DNA of 64,000 nucleotides from Spartobacteria bacterium. Lineage in GTDB: Bacteria; Verrucomicrobiota; Verrucomicrobiia; Chthoniobacterales; UBA10450. The stretch lies in NCBI GenBank assembly GCA_003167555.1, contig PMSN01000029.1:1-64000 (forward strand), given 5' to 3'. Of this stretch, positions 7,456-17,190 are shown in pieces. The position numbers and the translations under genes are program-made. Numbering within the stretch: the stretch's first letter is position 1; each line of letters opens with the position of its first letter. The notes beneath the pieces are model-generated. The model had not been told where the DNA came from, did no database searches, and worked only from the letters and a program-made list of their open reading frames with translations.

Positions 7456-9194
7456 GGGAGTTTGACCGGTTTGCGCAGATCGAGACGCAGCTCGTAAGGA
7501 AAAGCCCACTCGCTGTTGTTGGGCGTCGTCGGCTTGATCACTTTCGCCTGATTGTTGGGATCGATCGCAAACCAGGGCGAACTCGTCAGGTTGCGGAAAT
7601 AATCGACCACCACTTCCTGCTGCTTTGGATTAAACAAATAAAGACCGCGCACGAGCAACCCATCGATAGCGGGGGCGGTCGGCGTGGCGCCTGGCCGCGG
7701 AGGTGATGGGGCTGGGACCGGAGTCGTCGCGGCGATCGTGCGCGTATCCGGCACGCCGAGCGGCTTTCCGCCGGAAGTGGGCACGAGCTCGGTGATCCAG
7801 ATGTCTTCCTTCGGCAAACGCGCGTTCAGTTCTTCGAGAATCTGCGGCCAGAAATTTCGCTCGTTGATCGCGGCAACCAAGGGCGCGGATTGATTATCGA
7901 GCGCGGCAGTTTGCTTGCGCACTTCGTTCAGTTGCGCTTCGAGCCGCCGCAATGCGTCGACCCTTTCTTCGAGCCGATCGGCCGCGCTCTCTTCCACCTG
8001 CGTCGCGCGCCAGTAGTATGCCCCCCAGCCGAGCAATCCGATGATGACGCACGCTGCCGCGAGCACAAAATAAGGACGACGCCGTTCCAGTTCCTGACGC
8101 CGGATGACGCTGACGGGTCGAAGGTTTAACTGGATCGGGCATTCGGTTGCGACCCGAAGAGCAAGACCTACCGGTTCCGCCAACAAGTGGGCTGATCGCA
8201 AGATTTCCTCGGCATCCGCAGCGTCTGCAATCGCGACCTTGCGAAGTGGATTAAAGAAGTGGACCGGCTGCAGTAGTTTCTCCTGGAAAAACTCCCGGAT
8301 GTGGGCCGTGCTCGCGACGCCTCCGGAGAGAAAAGCGCGCTCTGGAGCATGGCCTTGTTGCTGGGTGCAATAATGACTGACCGATCGCATTACCTCCGCG
8401 TGCAAGCGCGTCATGGTGTTGCGCACAATTCTTGTCACCCGCGCCACGTCTGCCCCCGGCGGCCCGGCACAAGCCTGCGATGGACTTAAAGAGCCGTCTC
8501 GTTTTTTGCGAAACTCGGCCGCGGCCAAGGGCTCGTCGAATTCCTTCGCGATGCCGGACGTTATGGAACTCCCTCCGATCGAGACACTGCGGGTGAAAAT
8601 CCTTCCCGGCTCGATGAAGAGAAGATTCGTCGTGCGCGCGCCTATATCGATGAGCAGCGAACAACCGCCCAAGTCGCCGTAGTTATAACAAAACGCGTTA
8701 TAGAGCGCCATCGTCGCGAGATCGACAATGGATGGGCGCAGACCCGTTTCTTCGACGGCGCGATTGAGCTTCTCGAGCCAGTCGGCCTTGATGGCAACAA
8801 GGACAACCTGGATTTGTTCGCCGGCGCCGCCACCGACGATCTGATAATCCCAAACCACTTCATCGATTGGGAACGGAACGTTCTGTTGCGCCTCGAAGAA
8901 GATGATCCGCTCGATCTTTTCTTCCTCGATCGCAGGCAGTCGGACGAAGCGCGAAAAGACCATCTCCTCCGCGACCGTGTAGACGACGTTTCCGCCCCTG
9001 ATCCGCAGATCGGCCATCATTTCCCGTAGCGCCGCGACGATCTGCACGGAGCGCATCGCTTCGCTCGCTGGTTCGAGGTCGCGAGACCGGTAACCGGACA
9101 AGATCAAGCCGCCTTGCGGTTGGGCGTGGAACTTAGCCAGCTCGATGCTCTGCGCACCGATGTTAAGCGTTGTGATGTGTGCCCGGGGAGACAT
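7452..9194 (-). CDS. PilM-PilN fusion, type IV pilus inner-membrane assembly protein
   Basis: About 580 residues from start MSPRAHITTLNIG (an in-frame upstream Met adds 12). Residues about 1-360 are an actin-like PilM ATPase: LNIGAQSIELAKF for the phosphate-1 loop, FVRLPAIEEEKIERII, DYQIVGGG, LLIDIGARTTNLLFIE for phosphate-2 and AFLSGGVAST for the adenosine motif. A membrane segment follows (YFVLAAACVIIGLLGWGAYY), then a coiled coil and a PilN-like domain (GLYLFNPKQQEVVVDYFRNL). Fusion of the cytoplasmic and membrane partners into one chain matches Amuc_1101. It is the first gene of the operon; its stop overlaps the next start. Confidence 0.85.
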   Translation of the reverse strand: MSPRAHITTLNIGAQSIELAKFHAQPQGGLILSGYRSRDLEPASEAMRSVQIVAALREMMADLRIRGGNVVYTVAEEMVFSRFVRLPAIEEEKIERIIFFEAQQNVPFPIDEVVWDYQIVGGGAGEQIQVVLVAIKADWLEKLNRAVEETGLRPSIVDLATMALYNAFCYNYGDLGGCSLLIDIGARTTNLLFIEPGRIFTRSVSIGGSSITSGIAKEFDEPLAAAEFRKKRDGSLSPSQACAGPPGADVARVTRIVRNTMTRLHAEVMRSVSHYCTQQQGHAPERAFLSGGVASTAHIREFFQEKLLQPVHFFNPLRKVAIADAADAEEILRSAHLLAEPVGLALRVATECPIQLNLRPVSVIRRQELERRRPYFVLAAACVIIGLLGWGAYYWRATQVEESAADRLEERVDALRRLEAQLNEVRKQTAALDNQSAPLVAAINERNFWPQILEELNARLPKEDIWITELVPTSGGKPLGVPDTRTIAATTPVPAPSPPRPGATPTAPAIDGLLVRGLYLFNPKQQEVVVDYFRNLTSSPWFAIDPNNQAKVIKPTTPNNSEWAFPYELRLDLRKPVKLP

Positions 9195-9283
9195 TGCCAG
9201 CCGTACACTTCCACAGTTGATGGTCCCCACGCCAGCATAAAACCGCGAAATTTTAGAAGGCCGCGGTCTGATCGGATTAGCCC

Positions 9284-9441
9284 AGGTAGGGATGTCGCGC
9301 TGCGGCGTCTGCGCCCAGTGGCCAGCGCGTTCCCCCCCCTTGTCATCCTGAGCGGAGCGGAGTCGAAGGACCTCTAATATCCGCGAGCGTAGCGAGAATC
9401 TGTTCGCACCTTACGGACGCCGCAGCGCGGCGTCCCTACCT
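9284..9441. repeat. Inverted repeat region with REP-like sequence
   Basis: Left arm near 9284-9309 (AGGTAGGGATGTCGCGCTGC then GGCGTC) and right arm near 9416-9441 (GACGCCGCAGCGCGGCGTCC then CTACCT) are almost complementary and about 105 bases apart. Between them lies TCATCCTGAGCGGAGCGGAG followed by TCGAAGGACC, which belongs to the same repeat type as 36823-36917. The right arm overlaps the stop codon of the decarboxylase gene. Confidence 0.6.
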
Positions 9442-10414
9442 ATTGGATCCGTTCCCCCAGCTCGCCGCGCTCGAGGCACCCGCGGAAATACTCGATTGTG
9501 CGCGTGATTCCTTCGTCGAACTCCACCTTCGGTTCCCAGCCCAGGACTTTCCGCGCCCGGGTGATATCGGGCTGCCGCACTTTCGGATCGTCCACCGGCA
9601 ACGGTTTGTATTCGATCTGCGATTTCGTCCCGGTGATGCGAATGATCTCTTCGGCGAACTGCTTGATCGTCATCTCGCGCGGGTTGCCGATATTGACCGG
9701 CTCGTGAAAATCGCTCATGGCGAGCCGGAAAATCCCGTCGATCAAATCGGACACGTAACAAAAGGAGCGCGTCTGCGAGCCGTCGCCGAAAATGGTGAGC
9801 GGCGTCCCGCCGAGCGCCTGCCCGATAAATGCCGGCACCACGCGCCCGTCGCGCAACCGCATCCGCGGGCCGTAGGTGTTGAAGATGCGGACGATCTTCG
9901 TGTCCATGCCGTGATAGCGGTGGTAGGCCATCGTCATCGCCTCCGCGAAACGCTTCGCTTCATCGTAAACTCCGCGCGGCCCAATCGGATTGACGTTGCC
10001 CCAGTAATCTTCTGTTTGCGGGTGGACCAGCGGATCGCCATAGCATTCTGAGGTCGAGGCCAGGAGAAAGGCCGCCTTCTTCGCTTTCGCGAGACCAAGC
10101 GTGTTATGCGTCCCGAGCGCGCCGACTTTCAGCGTGGGGATCGGCAATTCGAGGTAATCGATCGGGCTGGCCGGCGAGGCGAAATGGAAAACGTAATCGA
10201 GTTTTTCTTCCGGGAGGAAGATGTAGCTCGAGACGTTGTGTTTGACGAAGCGGTAATTCTCGTTCCCGGCGAGGTGCGCGATGTTCGCGAGATTGCCGGT
10301 GATGAGATTATCGATCGCGATGACGCGATGCCCTTCCGCCAGGAGCCGGTCGGTGAGGTGCGACCCCAGAAACCCCGCGCCCCCCGTGACGACTGAAATC
10401 TTTTGCGAAGCCAT
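9440..10414 (-). CDS. UDP-glucuronate decarboxylase (UDP-xylose synthase)
   Basis: A 324-residue extended short-chain dehydrogenase. The NAD-binding motif is [17 protein letters not shown] at about 8-24, followed by IDNLITGN; the catalytic triad is seen in [12 protein letters not shown] (Thr/Ser) and [12 protein letters not shown] (YxxxK). Substrate-site blocks [20 protein letters not shown] and [19 protein letters not shown] are typical of UXS. It converts UDP-glucuronate to UDP-xylose in the cytoplasm for surface polysaccharide. Length is normal for the bacterial enzyme. No sugar-pathway partner lies next to it. The leader and first codons are partly duplicated at about 17017-17095. Confidence 0.9.
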   Translation of the reverse strand: MASQKISVVTGGAGFLGSHLTDRLLAEGHRVIAIDNLITGNLANIAHLAGNENYRFVKHNVSSYIFLPEEKLDYVFHFASPASPIDYLELPIPTLKVGALGTHNTLGLAKAKKAAFLLASTSECYGDPLVHPQTEDYWGNVNPIGPRGVYDEAKRFAEAMTMAYHRYHGMDTKIVRIFNTYGPRMRLRDGRVVPAFIGQALGGTPLTIFGDGSQTRSFCYVSDLIDGIFRLAMSDFHEPVNIGNPREMTIKQFAEEIIRITGTKSQIEYKPLPVDDPKVRQPDITRARKVLGWEPKVEFDEGITRTIEYFRGCLERGELGERIQ

Positions 10415-10475
10415 GCTCCGGTGTTTTTAGGCCGCCAAGCGAAAGTTGGCGAGCGATTTTCATTTCGAGGCCAGC
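10403..10475. repeat. Duplicated leader segment, copy 1
   Basis: The stretch GAAGCCATGCTCCGGTGTTT and onward (ending near GGCGAGCGATTTTCATTTC) matches 17030-17095 with small differences. It covers the first codons and the upstream leader of the decarboxylase gene. Confidence 0.55.
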
Positions 10476-10564
10476 TCGGTCCCAGTGTAGCGTCCAATTC
10501 GAAATCTTGGGTGCAAAGAGGTTCGATTCAAATTCGGTGGCGCTCAAACAGCGCAAAAAACCCC

Positions 10565-10942
10565 TTAGAGCTTGTAAATTCCCGGCTCCGTCGGCTTGGT
10601 TTGCACGACCGGAGAAGGTTCAAGCTTGTTTCGAATCGCCTCCGTCCTTTTATCGGAATCAGGCTTTGGCGCTTCGAGTGTTGACGCAATCCGCCGAAGA
10701 TAACTGGCGATCTTCGTGAGCAACGCCAGGCCGCTCGAAAACCCGATCAGCACAAACCCACCCGTCAGGGCCGATATGCCGAGGGGAAATTCCGCTACGT
10801 TAGACGAATCAGCCAATCCAGCGATGATGCAAAGGCTGCCAACGATAACCGAGATAACGCCAATCACCTTCAGCACGGTCCGCGCAGCCGGTTCCGGCAC
10901 TTCATCTTTGTTTCGGTCCACGGTCGAAGCTTTATACGGCAT
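10565..10942 (-). CDS. Hypothetical two-segment membrane protein
   Basis: A 125-residue protein with two membrane segments, VLKVIGVISVIVGSLCIIAG at about 24-43 and LGISALTGGFVLIGFSSGLA at about 53-75, a basic helix after the second (LRRIASTLEAPKPDSDKRTE) and a Pro-rich tail. The overall plan (short N-tail, hairpin of two helices, cytoplasmic tail) is that of many unannotated small inner-membrane proteins. No family is recognised. It stands alone, divergent from the gene at 11029. Confidence 0.65.
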   Translation of the reverse strand: MPYKASTVDRNKDEVPEPAARTVLKVIGVISVIVGSLCIIAGLADSSNVAEFPLGISALTGGFVLIGFSSGLALLTKIASYLRRIASTLEAPKPDSDKRTEAIRNKLEPSPVVQTKPTEPGIYKL

Positions 10943-11028
10943 CTAGTATCGAATTGGCGACAAAATTACGGTCGTCAAAGATTGACGTAGAGGCCGTGAC
11001 TGGTTAAACGGTACTGCTTTCCTCCCCA

Positions 11029-12285
11029 ATGACGGAGCGCATTTACGTCTCGCGAAACGGAAAGGAATTTGGCGTTTTTTCCCGGGCTCAGGCTGAACGC
11101 GCATTCCGAGATTTGGAACTCCATCACACAGATTGGGCTCGCAAATCGAAAGACGACCCATGGCGACCCATCGGCGAGGTAATTACATTGCTCGCGAACG
11201 AGGAGCAAAAAGCAGCGTTACGTTTTCTGGGGAGCAACGTTCCGCGCGGGATATCGCATGAGGCTGCTGAACAGAGAATCGCGCAACTAAGTTTTGAGAG
11301 CGGAAAGACCGAGCAATTGCGATTGTGGCGAGCGCGATACGCATTCGTGTGGCGCATGAGTTTCGGCTGGGACCGTGAGAACGACGTAGGGCGACGGATG
11401 TACCAGCCGCACGAGGAACAGATTGACGCAGCTGCGGCCACTTTGCAGAAAGAACGACCCGGCGCGCTGGAAACCATATCCCGCGATGAATTTTTCACTT
11501 TTGTCGCCGACCGCTACCCCGACCTGCGATCCTGGGCCCACAAACCAGCCACCCCGAAGCAACTAAAATATCTCCACGATCTTGGCGTGCAGTTTCGAAG
11601 TGACATCCTGGCTGGGGAAGCCTCAAACCTCATTGATGAACATATTCAGACGCACCCAGAACCAATCACCGATGGACAGCGTCGACGATTGAAGTTTTAC
11701 GGCATAGCTGAAGCCGGTCTCACGCGTTATGCGGCATCGCAGGCAATTGATGGTTACATAGGCGAGAATCCCGAATCGGAGATTGCCTATCAACGATGGA
11801 AAGTCGCCCAAGGGCTTCCGGCAAGCCCGCCTCGTCCCGGGTCCCTCTCCAACGAGATATTTCGCAAAAAGGGTCTTTTTTTCGTTTGCACTCCGTGGCG
11901 TGTTCTCGTTTGGATTTCGGCCGGTTTGGTCGCCGTCCTATTTCTCGTTGCCCTCTGGCCTTCTAAACCCAGCGATCGACTTCATTCGACTGATCGCGGC
12001 GCCTCATTAAAGCAGCATAATTCGCAGCCCCGGGTCGCTCCGTCGACAACGGAACCATCCGCGGAGGAGTCACGCCTCGCGGTTGACCAATGGACACCTC
12101 CACCAGCAGAATTCGTGAGATTGACGGCGGCCGTATCCCTACATAACTCGCGCGGCAAAGAAGTGAAACGACTTCCCGCGGGGAAGCGGCTACGAGTAAC
12201 GAAACGCGCGGGCGATGAGATCATCATCAATTACCTTGGCGATGATTACACAATCTCAGCCGCATCTACCGAACCATCACAATGA
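11029..12285 (+). CDS. Hypothetical protein with N-terminal GYF_2-like domain and one membrane segment
   Basis: A 418-residue protein. Residues 1-60 ([20 protein letters not shown], then [16 protein letters not shown]) look like the GYF_2 domain, in which a displayed peptide-like strand ends with W-x-P. Two helical repeats follow around [13 protein letters not shown] and [13 protein letters not shown], which resemble each other. A membrane segment lies at about 285-310 ([19 protein letters not shown]). The tail ends in an SH3-like run ([20 protein letters not shown]). The order suggests a cytoplasmic sensor-like N-terminus and an outside SH3-type domain. Function unknown. Confidence 0.7.
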   Translation: MTERIYVSRNGKEFGVFSRAQAERAFRDLELHHTDWARKSKDDPWRPIGEVITLLANEEQKAALRFLGSNVPRGISHEAAEQRIAQLSFESGKTEQLRLWRARYAFVWRMSFGWDRENDVGRRMYQPHEEQIDAAAATLQKERPGALETISRDEFFTFVADRYPDLRSWAHKPATPKQLKYLHDLGVQFRSDILAGEASNLIDEHIQTHPEPITDGQRRRLKFYGIAEAGLTRYAASQAIDGYIGENPESEIAYQRWKVAQGLPASPPRPGSLSNEIFRKKGLFFVCTPWRVLVWISAGLVAVLFLVALWPSKPSDRLHSTDRGASLKQHNSQPRVAPSTTEPSAEESRLAVDQWTPPPAEFVRLTAAVSLHNSRGKEVKRLPAGKRLRVTKRAGDEIIINYLGDDYTISAASTEPSQ

Positions 12286-12299
12286 AGCGCAACGGCCCC

Positions 12300-12672
12300 T
12301 TAGGAATCGCCTGGTAGTCCTAGCCGGGACTTGATCTCATACTTCAATGCTTGGACAAGGATGCCGAAGGTGAAAGAAGCCGCGGGCCTCATCACCTTTT
12401 CCCTTACCTTTTTCCAGATCGTGTCGTCTCTAGCGGCGTCGATAAAATCGTGACCCTGCCACGTGAGGCGAAGAATTGCGCCCTTAGATGGAATACCCTT
12501 TTCATCATTGCTCACCAGCGCGATGATCAGCCCCGCTTCCTGCATAATCGCGATGTGGTGAGCCCTTGTGGGGAGGTCGTATTTTTTGGCCGCTAAATCG
12601 TACTCACCACCGTCCTGGCCAGCTTCCGTCCTCAATAGGAGCAGGCCGAACGAGATCCATATCTCTCTTCAT
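12300..12672 (-). pseudogene. DUF2513-type protein, frameshifted near its N-terminus
   Basis: The frame 12300-12635 encodes GEYDLAAKKYDL, RAHHIAIMQEAGLII, LRLTWQGHDFIDAARDD and WKKVREKVM, the pattern I associate with DUF2513. That family normally begins MKRDMDLVR. Exactly this start is found at 12672 on the minus strand but one base out of frame: reading on from MKRDMDLVR needs the loss of one C near 12645-12648 to give LLLLRTEAGQDGGEYD. So the gene is either broken by a +1 insertion or the base is a sequencing error. If translated from a TTG at 12635 it would lack its first helix. Confidence 0.65.
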
Positions 12673-12871
12673 GATGTTAATCTTGCACGCGGAGGAGCAT
12701 TACGGAAATTTGAGATTGCGACTCGAAAGTTGGCGAGAACGAAGTGAGTCAACATGCGCACCGCCCTCGATTGTAGTGGCGAGAAAATTAACCACGGGGA
12801 TCACACCCGACGGGTGAGACTTATTCCGTCACGCTGACCGCTGTAAAAACTCCTCGTTAATCGCTGATAGC

Positions 12872-12916
12872 GCCGAGAGGAATGACGGCGATTTGGAAAT
12901 CGCCGCTCCTTGATTT
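12872..12916. repeat. Dispersed short repeat, copy 1
   Basis: GAATGACGGCGATTTGGAAA followed by TCGCCGCTCCTTGA. The two halves GGCGATTT and AAATCGCC are complementary. The same two halves, spaced about 45 bases apart, recur at 14220-14285. Confidence 0.55.
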
Positions 12917-12961
12917 CGCTCGGTCGAGCCAGCGCGGCTTCCCGCCGCGAATCTCGCGTCC

Positions 12962-14060
12962 CTATTTTCTTACGAGCTCGCAGTCTTTCAATTGGACGCC
13001 CATCTGCAAAATGGAACCCACACAGCGGCCGCGCACGGTCACTTGCTGGTCTTCCTTTAGAGCCGAGACCGCGGCGGTGGCCGAGACTGGAAATTTACAA
13101 ACGATGCAATCCTTGCCGTCACTATTCTTCAAGACAACGCTAACGTCATTCTTCACTAGCGGGCTGACCCCAGCGAAATAGACCGGGCCAGTAACAGTTA
13201 CCGTCTTATCTTTGTAAAGCTTGTCCGCGCCGGCTTCATCGGCCTTGTAGGCCTGGCAGAGGGCGCTCGAAGAGATGGCAGGTTGTTGTTCCTGAGAAGA
13301 GGTTAGCTGGCTGCTTAGGGCTCATCTCGGCCTGACTATTCTGTTGACCGAGAGCCGCGAGGTAGTCAATCGCAAATTCTTCGGCTATGCCAAAGCCAGT
13401 TTTGGGCAGGCCCTTGCTGCTGTTATGCAGTGCCTCAGCTTCAAAATAATAAATGCCATCTGTCCACCTAACCTCTTCGTAGTCGTTGCTGCCGCGCGTG
13501 CAGTCGAAATTATTGAAATCGCCGCTGTGGGTAACGACAATCTCGCCGCCATTTTGGTGGCGCCATTTCTTAACGATTTTCTCCGGCCCCCCGAAGTCGT
13601 CATTGTCGCTTTTCTTGCCCTTACATGGAGGCAGCTTTACTTTGGCCGCTTGCGCTTCAGGAATCGCTCGAGCCAACTTCTTCTTGAAGAAAGCTTGTGC
13701 TTTCTCGGGAGACGCAAATTCAAAAATTTCCAAACCAACATCCGTGTTATAGCTGTGGAATTTGTCATATCTTCCGTCTTGATAAGCGAATTTGTAGTCA
13801 ACATTCTTAACATACCCCTCGGATGAATCAAAAACGCTGAATGATTGAGTTTGATAGAATTTCTTCGTGTCAATTATCGAGAATTTCTCGAATCCAGGAG
13901 CCGGCGGATATTTACTCGAAGGGTTAGGAGTGTGTCTTGGGTGGGCGTTTTCAGTTGGCGCGCCGGTCAAGCTCCTAAGTCCACTCCAAAGGAACCCAGA
14001 GCCCAGAGCGATGGCGACAATTACAATTCTGCATGAGCCTGGTTTAGTTGTTCTTTTCAT
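12962..14060 (-). pseudogene. Exported protein with C-terminal tRNA_anti-like (OB) domain, frameshifted
   Basis: The frame from 14060 (MKRTTKPGSCRIVIVAIALG, signal or anchor) to 13236 encodes an unknown domain with FEKFSIIDTKKFYQTQSFSV, ASPEKAQAFFKKKLARAI and GGEIVVTHSGDFNNFDC. The next frame, open from 13321 to 12962 but without a usable start codon, encodes ADEAGADKLYKDKTVTVTGP, then KDCIVCKFP and LKEDQQVTVRGRCVGSILQM, a tRNA_anti-like OB fold of the exported type. The simplest reading is one two-domain protein broken by a single-base shift between about 13285 and 13321. Two overlapping genes are possible but the lack of a start speaks against it. Confidence 0.6.
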
Positions 14061-14196
14061 TTGTCTGTGTGTGATATCGCCGGCGGCGATTCCAGCGAGG
14101 GTGAATGAAGCCTGAGCAGGTGTAAAGACTATTAATATACGACCATCTTCTTGCCTTCTTCGTCTGCGGGTTGAGAACCTGTTCTTACTCAAGGAA

Positions 14197-14287
14197 CGGC
14201 GGTCTTCAGACCGCCGAGAAGAATGACGGCGATTTGCCTCCTTCGCCGAGGCTACGGCGAGCCGGGGGAAATCGCCGCTCCTTGAGA
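14197..14287. repeat. Dispersed short repeat, copy 2, with adjacent hairpin
   Basis: CGGCGGTCTTCAGACCGCCG (14207-14226 region) is a tight hairpin, followed by GAATGACGGCGATTTGCC and, 40 bases on, GGAAATCGCCGCTCCTTGAG. The outer CTCAAGGA and TCCTTGAG ends are also complementary. It shares its halves with 12872-12916 and lies between two minus-strand genes. Confidence 0.6.
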
Positions 14288-14309
14288 AAGCAGCTTTTCA
14301 AGGAGCCTA

Positions 14310-15290
14310 TTATTCCGCAGACTTGATCGAGGCTATAATGTCGTGCTGATGTTCCAGCGCGGGTTTTCCGGTGCTCTGCGGCGTCAAGCCAAAGACATAG
14401 AAATAATAATCCCCGTCCAGCGAGAAGATCGCGAGGTCGAAAAAGAAAGGCTTCCCTTTCATGTTACCCTCGTAGGTTGTAATGAAAGCCTTGTTCCCAG
14501 CGATCGTCATCTCACTCGGCGGTTTCGTGCATTTCAGGTCGGTGAACTTAATGTCCTTAGTGATTTCTTCGGAGCGGCGTTGCGCGAACCCTTTCACAGT
14601 GGCATCACCGTGCATGCTCAATCCCCTGAGGGCAAAATCCCAGAGGGTGGAAATATCTTCGCCGGTCGTGGTGGAGATGAGCAGGGTGCCGTCTCCACGA
14701 ATGTTCGCCTTCCAGCCTTTTGGCAGCTCGAGGGTGAAGAAGGGATGGTCTTTCGGGAAACCTACTGTCCCAGCGGCAAGGGTCGAGGCAGCGATCGATT
14801 CCTTGAGCGCCTGGTTGCGAGTATAATCCGCGGTGCTGGTATAGCTCCGGAGGCTCACCATTAGAAAATATTTTTTTTCGTCGAAAGAAAAGGCGGTGGC
14901 CGTGTAGAAAATCCTCAAGCCGCCTTTTTTGCCCTCGGCCTCGACGGCAAAGCCCTTGATCCCTTTGAGCGATTCTTCAGCTACGGGAGAACGCTTGATA
15001 ACTTCAATCGCGAGCGCACGCAATTTGCTTTCGACATATTGTTCGACAAATTTTCCGGCTGACTCGCGATCGTGCGCCTCGCCCGGAGACAATTCAATGA
15101 AAACGAAAGAGGCGAGATCTTTCGGGTCTTTCGTCCTGAGAACCATCGCGTCAGAGTCGACCTTCACGGTCATATCTTCTGGGACGGTGATGGTGAAGAC
15201 AGAATCGTATTTCGGAAACGCGGCCGTATCAGCGGAGAGAGTGGCGCCAAGAGCTAGAAGAACAAGAAGGATGGTGGTTAGCTTTCTCAT
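14310..15290 (-). CDS. Hypothetical exported protein with two PsbP-like halves
   Basis: A 326-residue protein with a signal peptide (MRKLTTILLVLLALGATLSA). The mature part has two similar halves: FTITVPEDMTVKVDSDAMVL near 33-52 and FTLELPKGWKANIRGDGTLL near 185-204, each followed by a strand-rich domain and a late GLRIFYTATAFSFDEKKYFL or KGKPFFFDLAIFSLDGDYYF block. This is the fold pattern of PsbP/DUF1795-like proteins, seen here as an internal duplication. Probably periplasmic. No operon partner and no function assigned. Confidence 0.75.
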   Translation of the reverse strand: MRKLTTILLVLLALGATLSADTAAFPKYDSVFTITVPEDMTVKVDSDAMVLRTKDPKDLASFVFIELSPGEAHDRESAGKFVEQYVESKLRALAIEVIKRSPVAEESLKGIKGFAVEAEGKKGGLRIFYTATAFSFDEKKYFLMVSLRSYTSTADYTRNQALKESIAASTLAAGTVGFPKDHPFFTLELPKGWKANIRGDGTLLISTTTGEDISTLWDFALRGLSMHGDATVKGFAQRRSEEITKDIKFTDLKCTKPPSEMTIAGNKAFITTYEGNMKGKPFFFDLAIFSLDGDYYFYVFGLTPQSTGKPALEHQHDIIASIKSAE

Positions 15291-15457
15291 CCTTCGATTC
15301 TCTAAAGTGGAAAAGCTTTAGACAAGATATTTCGGATTCCTCCGAGCCATGACCACTTCCCACCAGCGGGAAAGTTGGGGAGACGGGACCCGATCCGCCG
15401 CGGCCCAGGAGAGAACCGCGGCGGATAATCTACAGGAGATTGCGGGCCGGGACGTTC

Positions 15458-16552
15458 TTAGAAGGAGATGCGGATGCCGAGCTGAATTTTCCAGCGCGAA
15501 TCGAGATCGTTCTCGGATTGAATGGTGGCTTTCGATCCAACGCCGGTGTAGCTGTAGAGGCCGGTGGTGCTATTGAGAGTCACCGGTTGCGGCGTGCCGA
15601 AGGAGCTGTAGCGCTTGATTTGACCCCAGTTGTCATCAAGCAGGTTGGTGAAATCAAGAATGTCGGCGGTAACTTCCGCCCAAACCCATTTCACCGGAAT
15701 CCGCTGCGAGAAGTGCAGGTCAAGACGATTGATCCACGGATCGCGTCCCCCGTTACGGGGGGCGATCGACCCGCGATAGTTCCTAAGGAAGTTGTTGTGG
15801 GTGATGTAATCATTGTAGGCGTACCAGTTCGTGCCGGTGGGACCTCCCACGAACTTCGCGCCCATCGGATCGGTCAAACCCGTTGGAACGTAGACCAAAT
15901 CGTTGCTGAACTGGCCGTCGCCATTGGCATCGCCGTTGTAGAGGACGCTGTAAGGATGACCCGAGGCTCCTTCGTAAACTGTGCCGATAGTGGTGTCCCA
16001 TCCTTTCTTAAAGGCAAAGGTGTAGGTCAGGACGGCCAGGACGCGATGCTTCAATTCAAAGTCCGAGTGGCTCAAGACGTCCGTGTTGGGATTGCCGGCC
16101 ACGGGGTTGAAACCGAAATTCGACGAAGCCTGGCTCGAGGTGGTGGGGTTCACATCGTAGGCCTGGCCATAGGTGTAAGCGAGCTTGCTGTACCAACCAT
16201 CACCCGGGTCCGGCCGCTCGAGTTGCGCCGTCAAGTTATAGGAATAGCCGCGGTGGGTGTTTTTGAGCAGGATAATGCTACCGAAGTGGGGGTCCCCGGC
16301 AAATCCACCAAAGATCGGGCGGCCATCTTCGGGCCGGACTCCGGTCTGCGGCTTCAGATTGAGATTCGTCTCGGTCACGGCCTCGAGGCTCTTCGTGTAG
16401 AGGCCTTCGACCGTCGCGATCAGGCCAAAAGGCAGCTTCTGATCGACCGCCAGGCTGTTTCGCCAACTTGAAGGCGTCTCGAAGTTGGTATCAGTGAGGT
16501 CGATTTCCGGAGCGACGGCCGTTCCTCCTCCCCCTGGGCAGCGAGGCGCGCT
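15458..16552 (-). pseudogene. C-terminal fragment of a TonB-dependent (Oar-like) outer-membrane receptor
   Basis: About 365 residues of beta-barrel sequence from APEIDLTDTNFETPSSWRNS through LAVDQKLPFGLIATVEGLYT, alternating aromatic strands, to the last strand WKIQLGIRISF ending in Phe, as outer-membrane proteins do. These blocks match the last third of Oar-type TonB receptors. The plug, the TonB box and most of the barrel are absent: the frame runs back into another gene fragment (a nucleoside transporter) with no start codon of its own. It cannot form a transporter. Confidence 0.75.
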
Positions 16553-16589
16553 GTGGACATGCCGGTCGTCATGAGCGCCGCGCTGGTGA

Positions 16590-16976
16590 TCAAACCCCTT
16601 TCTGCAAGACGCCCCAATAATAGAATAACGACGAGAGCGCCGAGATGAGGATGATCGTCGCCGTGACCGAGATCGCGAAGACGTAGGCGCCGGAGGGGCC
16701 GAATGTTTTGCGGAGCATTTCACCATCGGCCAATGGACCGAAGACCATCTTCGCGCCGTCATAGGCGTAGGTGTTGAGTTGATCCATCACAACCTGCGCG
16801 CCCTGGAAAAGCCGCAAACCGATCGGCGTTTTCAGAATGAAAATCGCGAAGACAAACTGGAGGACCATGCCCCAGATGACGGTGCGCCAGGGGAACTGCT
16901 TGCGATTGTTGGACAACAACCACGCGCACGCGAGCATGGCCACGAGGCCTAACACGCTGATCAGTTGCAGCGGCAT
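16590..16976 (-). pseudogene. N-terminal fragment of a concentrative nucleoside transporter (NupC-like)
   Basis: About 128 residues from MPLQLISVLGLVAMLACAWL, with blocks NNRKQFPWRTVIWGMVLQFV, FAIFILKTPIG and the helix with ISALSSLFYYWGVLQKGV, characteristic of CNT (NupC) transporters. Full proteins have about 400 residues and continue QKVV... through the transport core; here the frame stops right after LQKGV and TonB-receptor sequence begins within 40 bases. Only three or so membrane segments remain, so it is non-functional. The joint marks a large deletion or an assembly chimera. Confidence 0.75.
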
Positions 16977-17016
16977 GTGATCCCTTCGCAACGAAGCACG
17001 ATGGCGAGGACTGAAA

Positions 17017-17095
17017 CTATTTGCGAACCCGAAGCCATGCTGCCGGTGTTTCTAAATCGCCGCAAAAATAATGGCGAGTGATTTCCATTCATTAA
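17017..17095. repeat. Duplicated leader segment, copy 2
   Basis: GAAGCCATGCTGCCGGTGTT and the following 50 bases closely resemble 10409-10475, the first codons and leader of the UDP-glucuronate decarboxylase gene. Here a short frame starting MASGSQIVSV dies after about 20 codons, so it is a copied 5' end without a gene. Confidence 0.55.
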
Positions 17096-17190
17096 TCGAT
17101 GATCGCGAAGGGATACGAGACATCTGGTAGAATTGCGATCAAAGAGCTCCCGTGGCATAGGTGCTCCTGTCTGCGGAAGAGGGAAATTGC

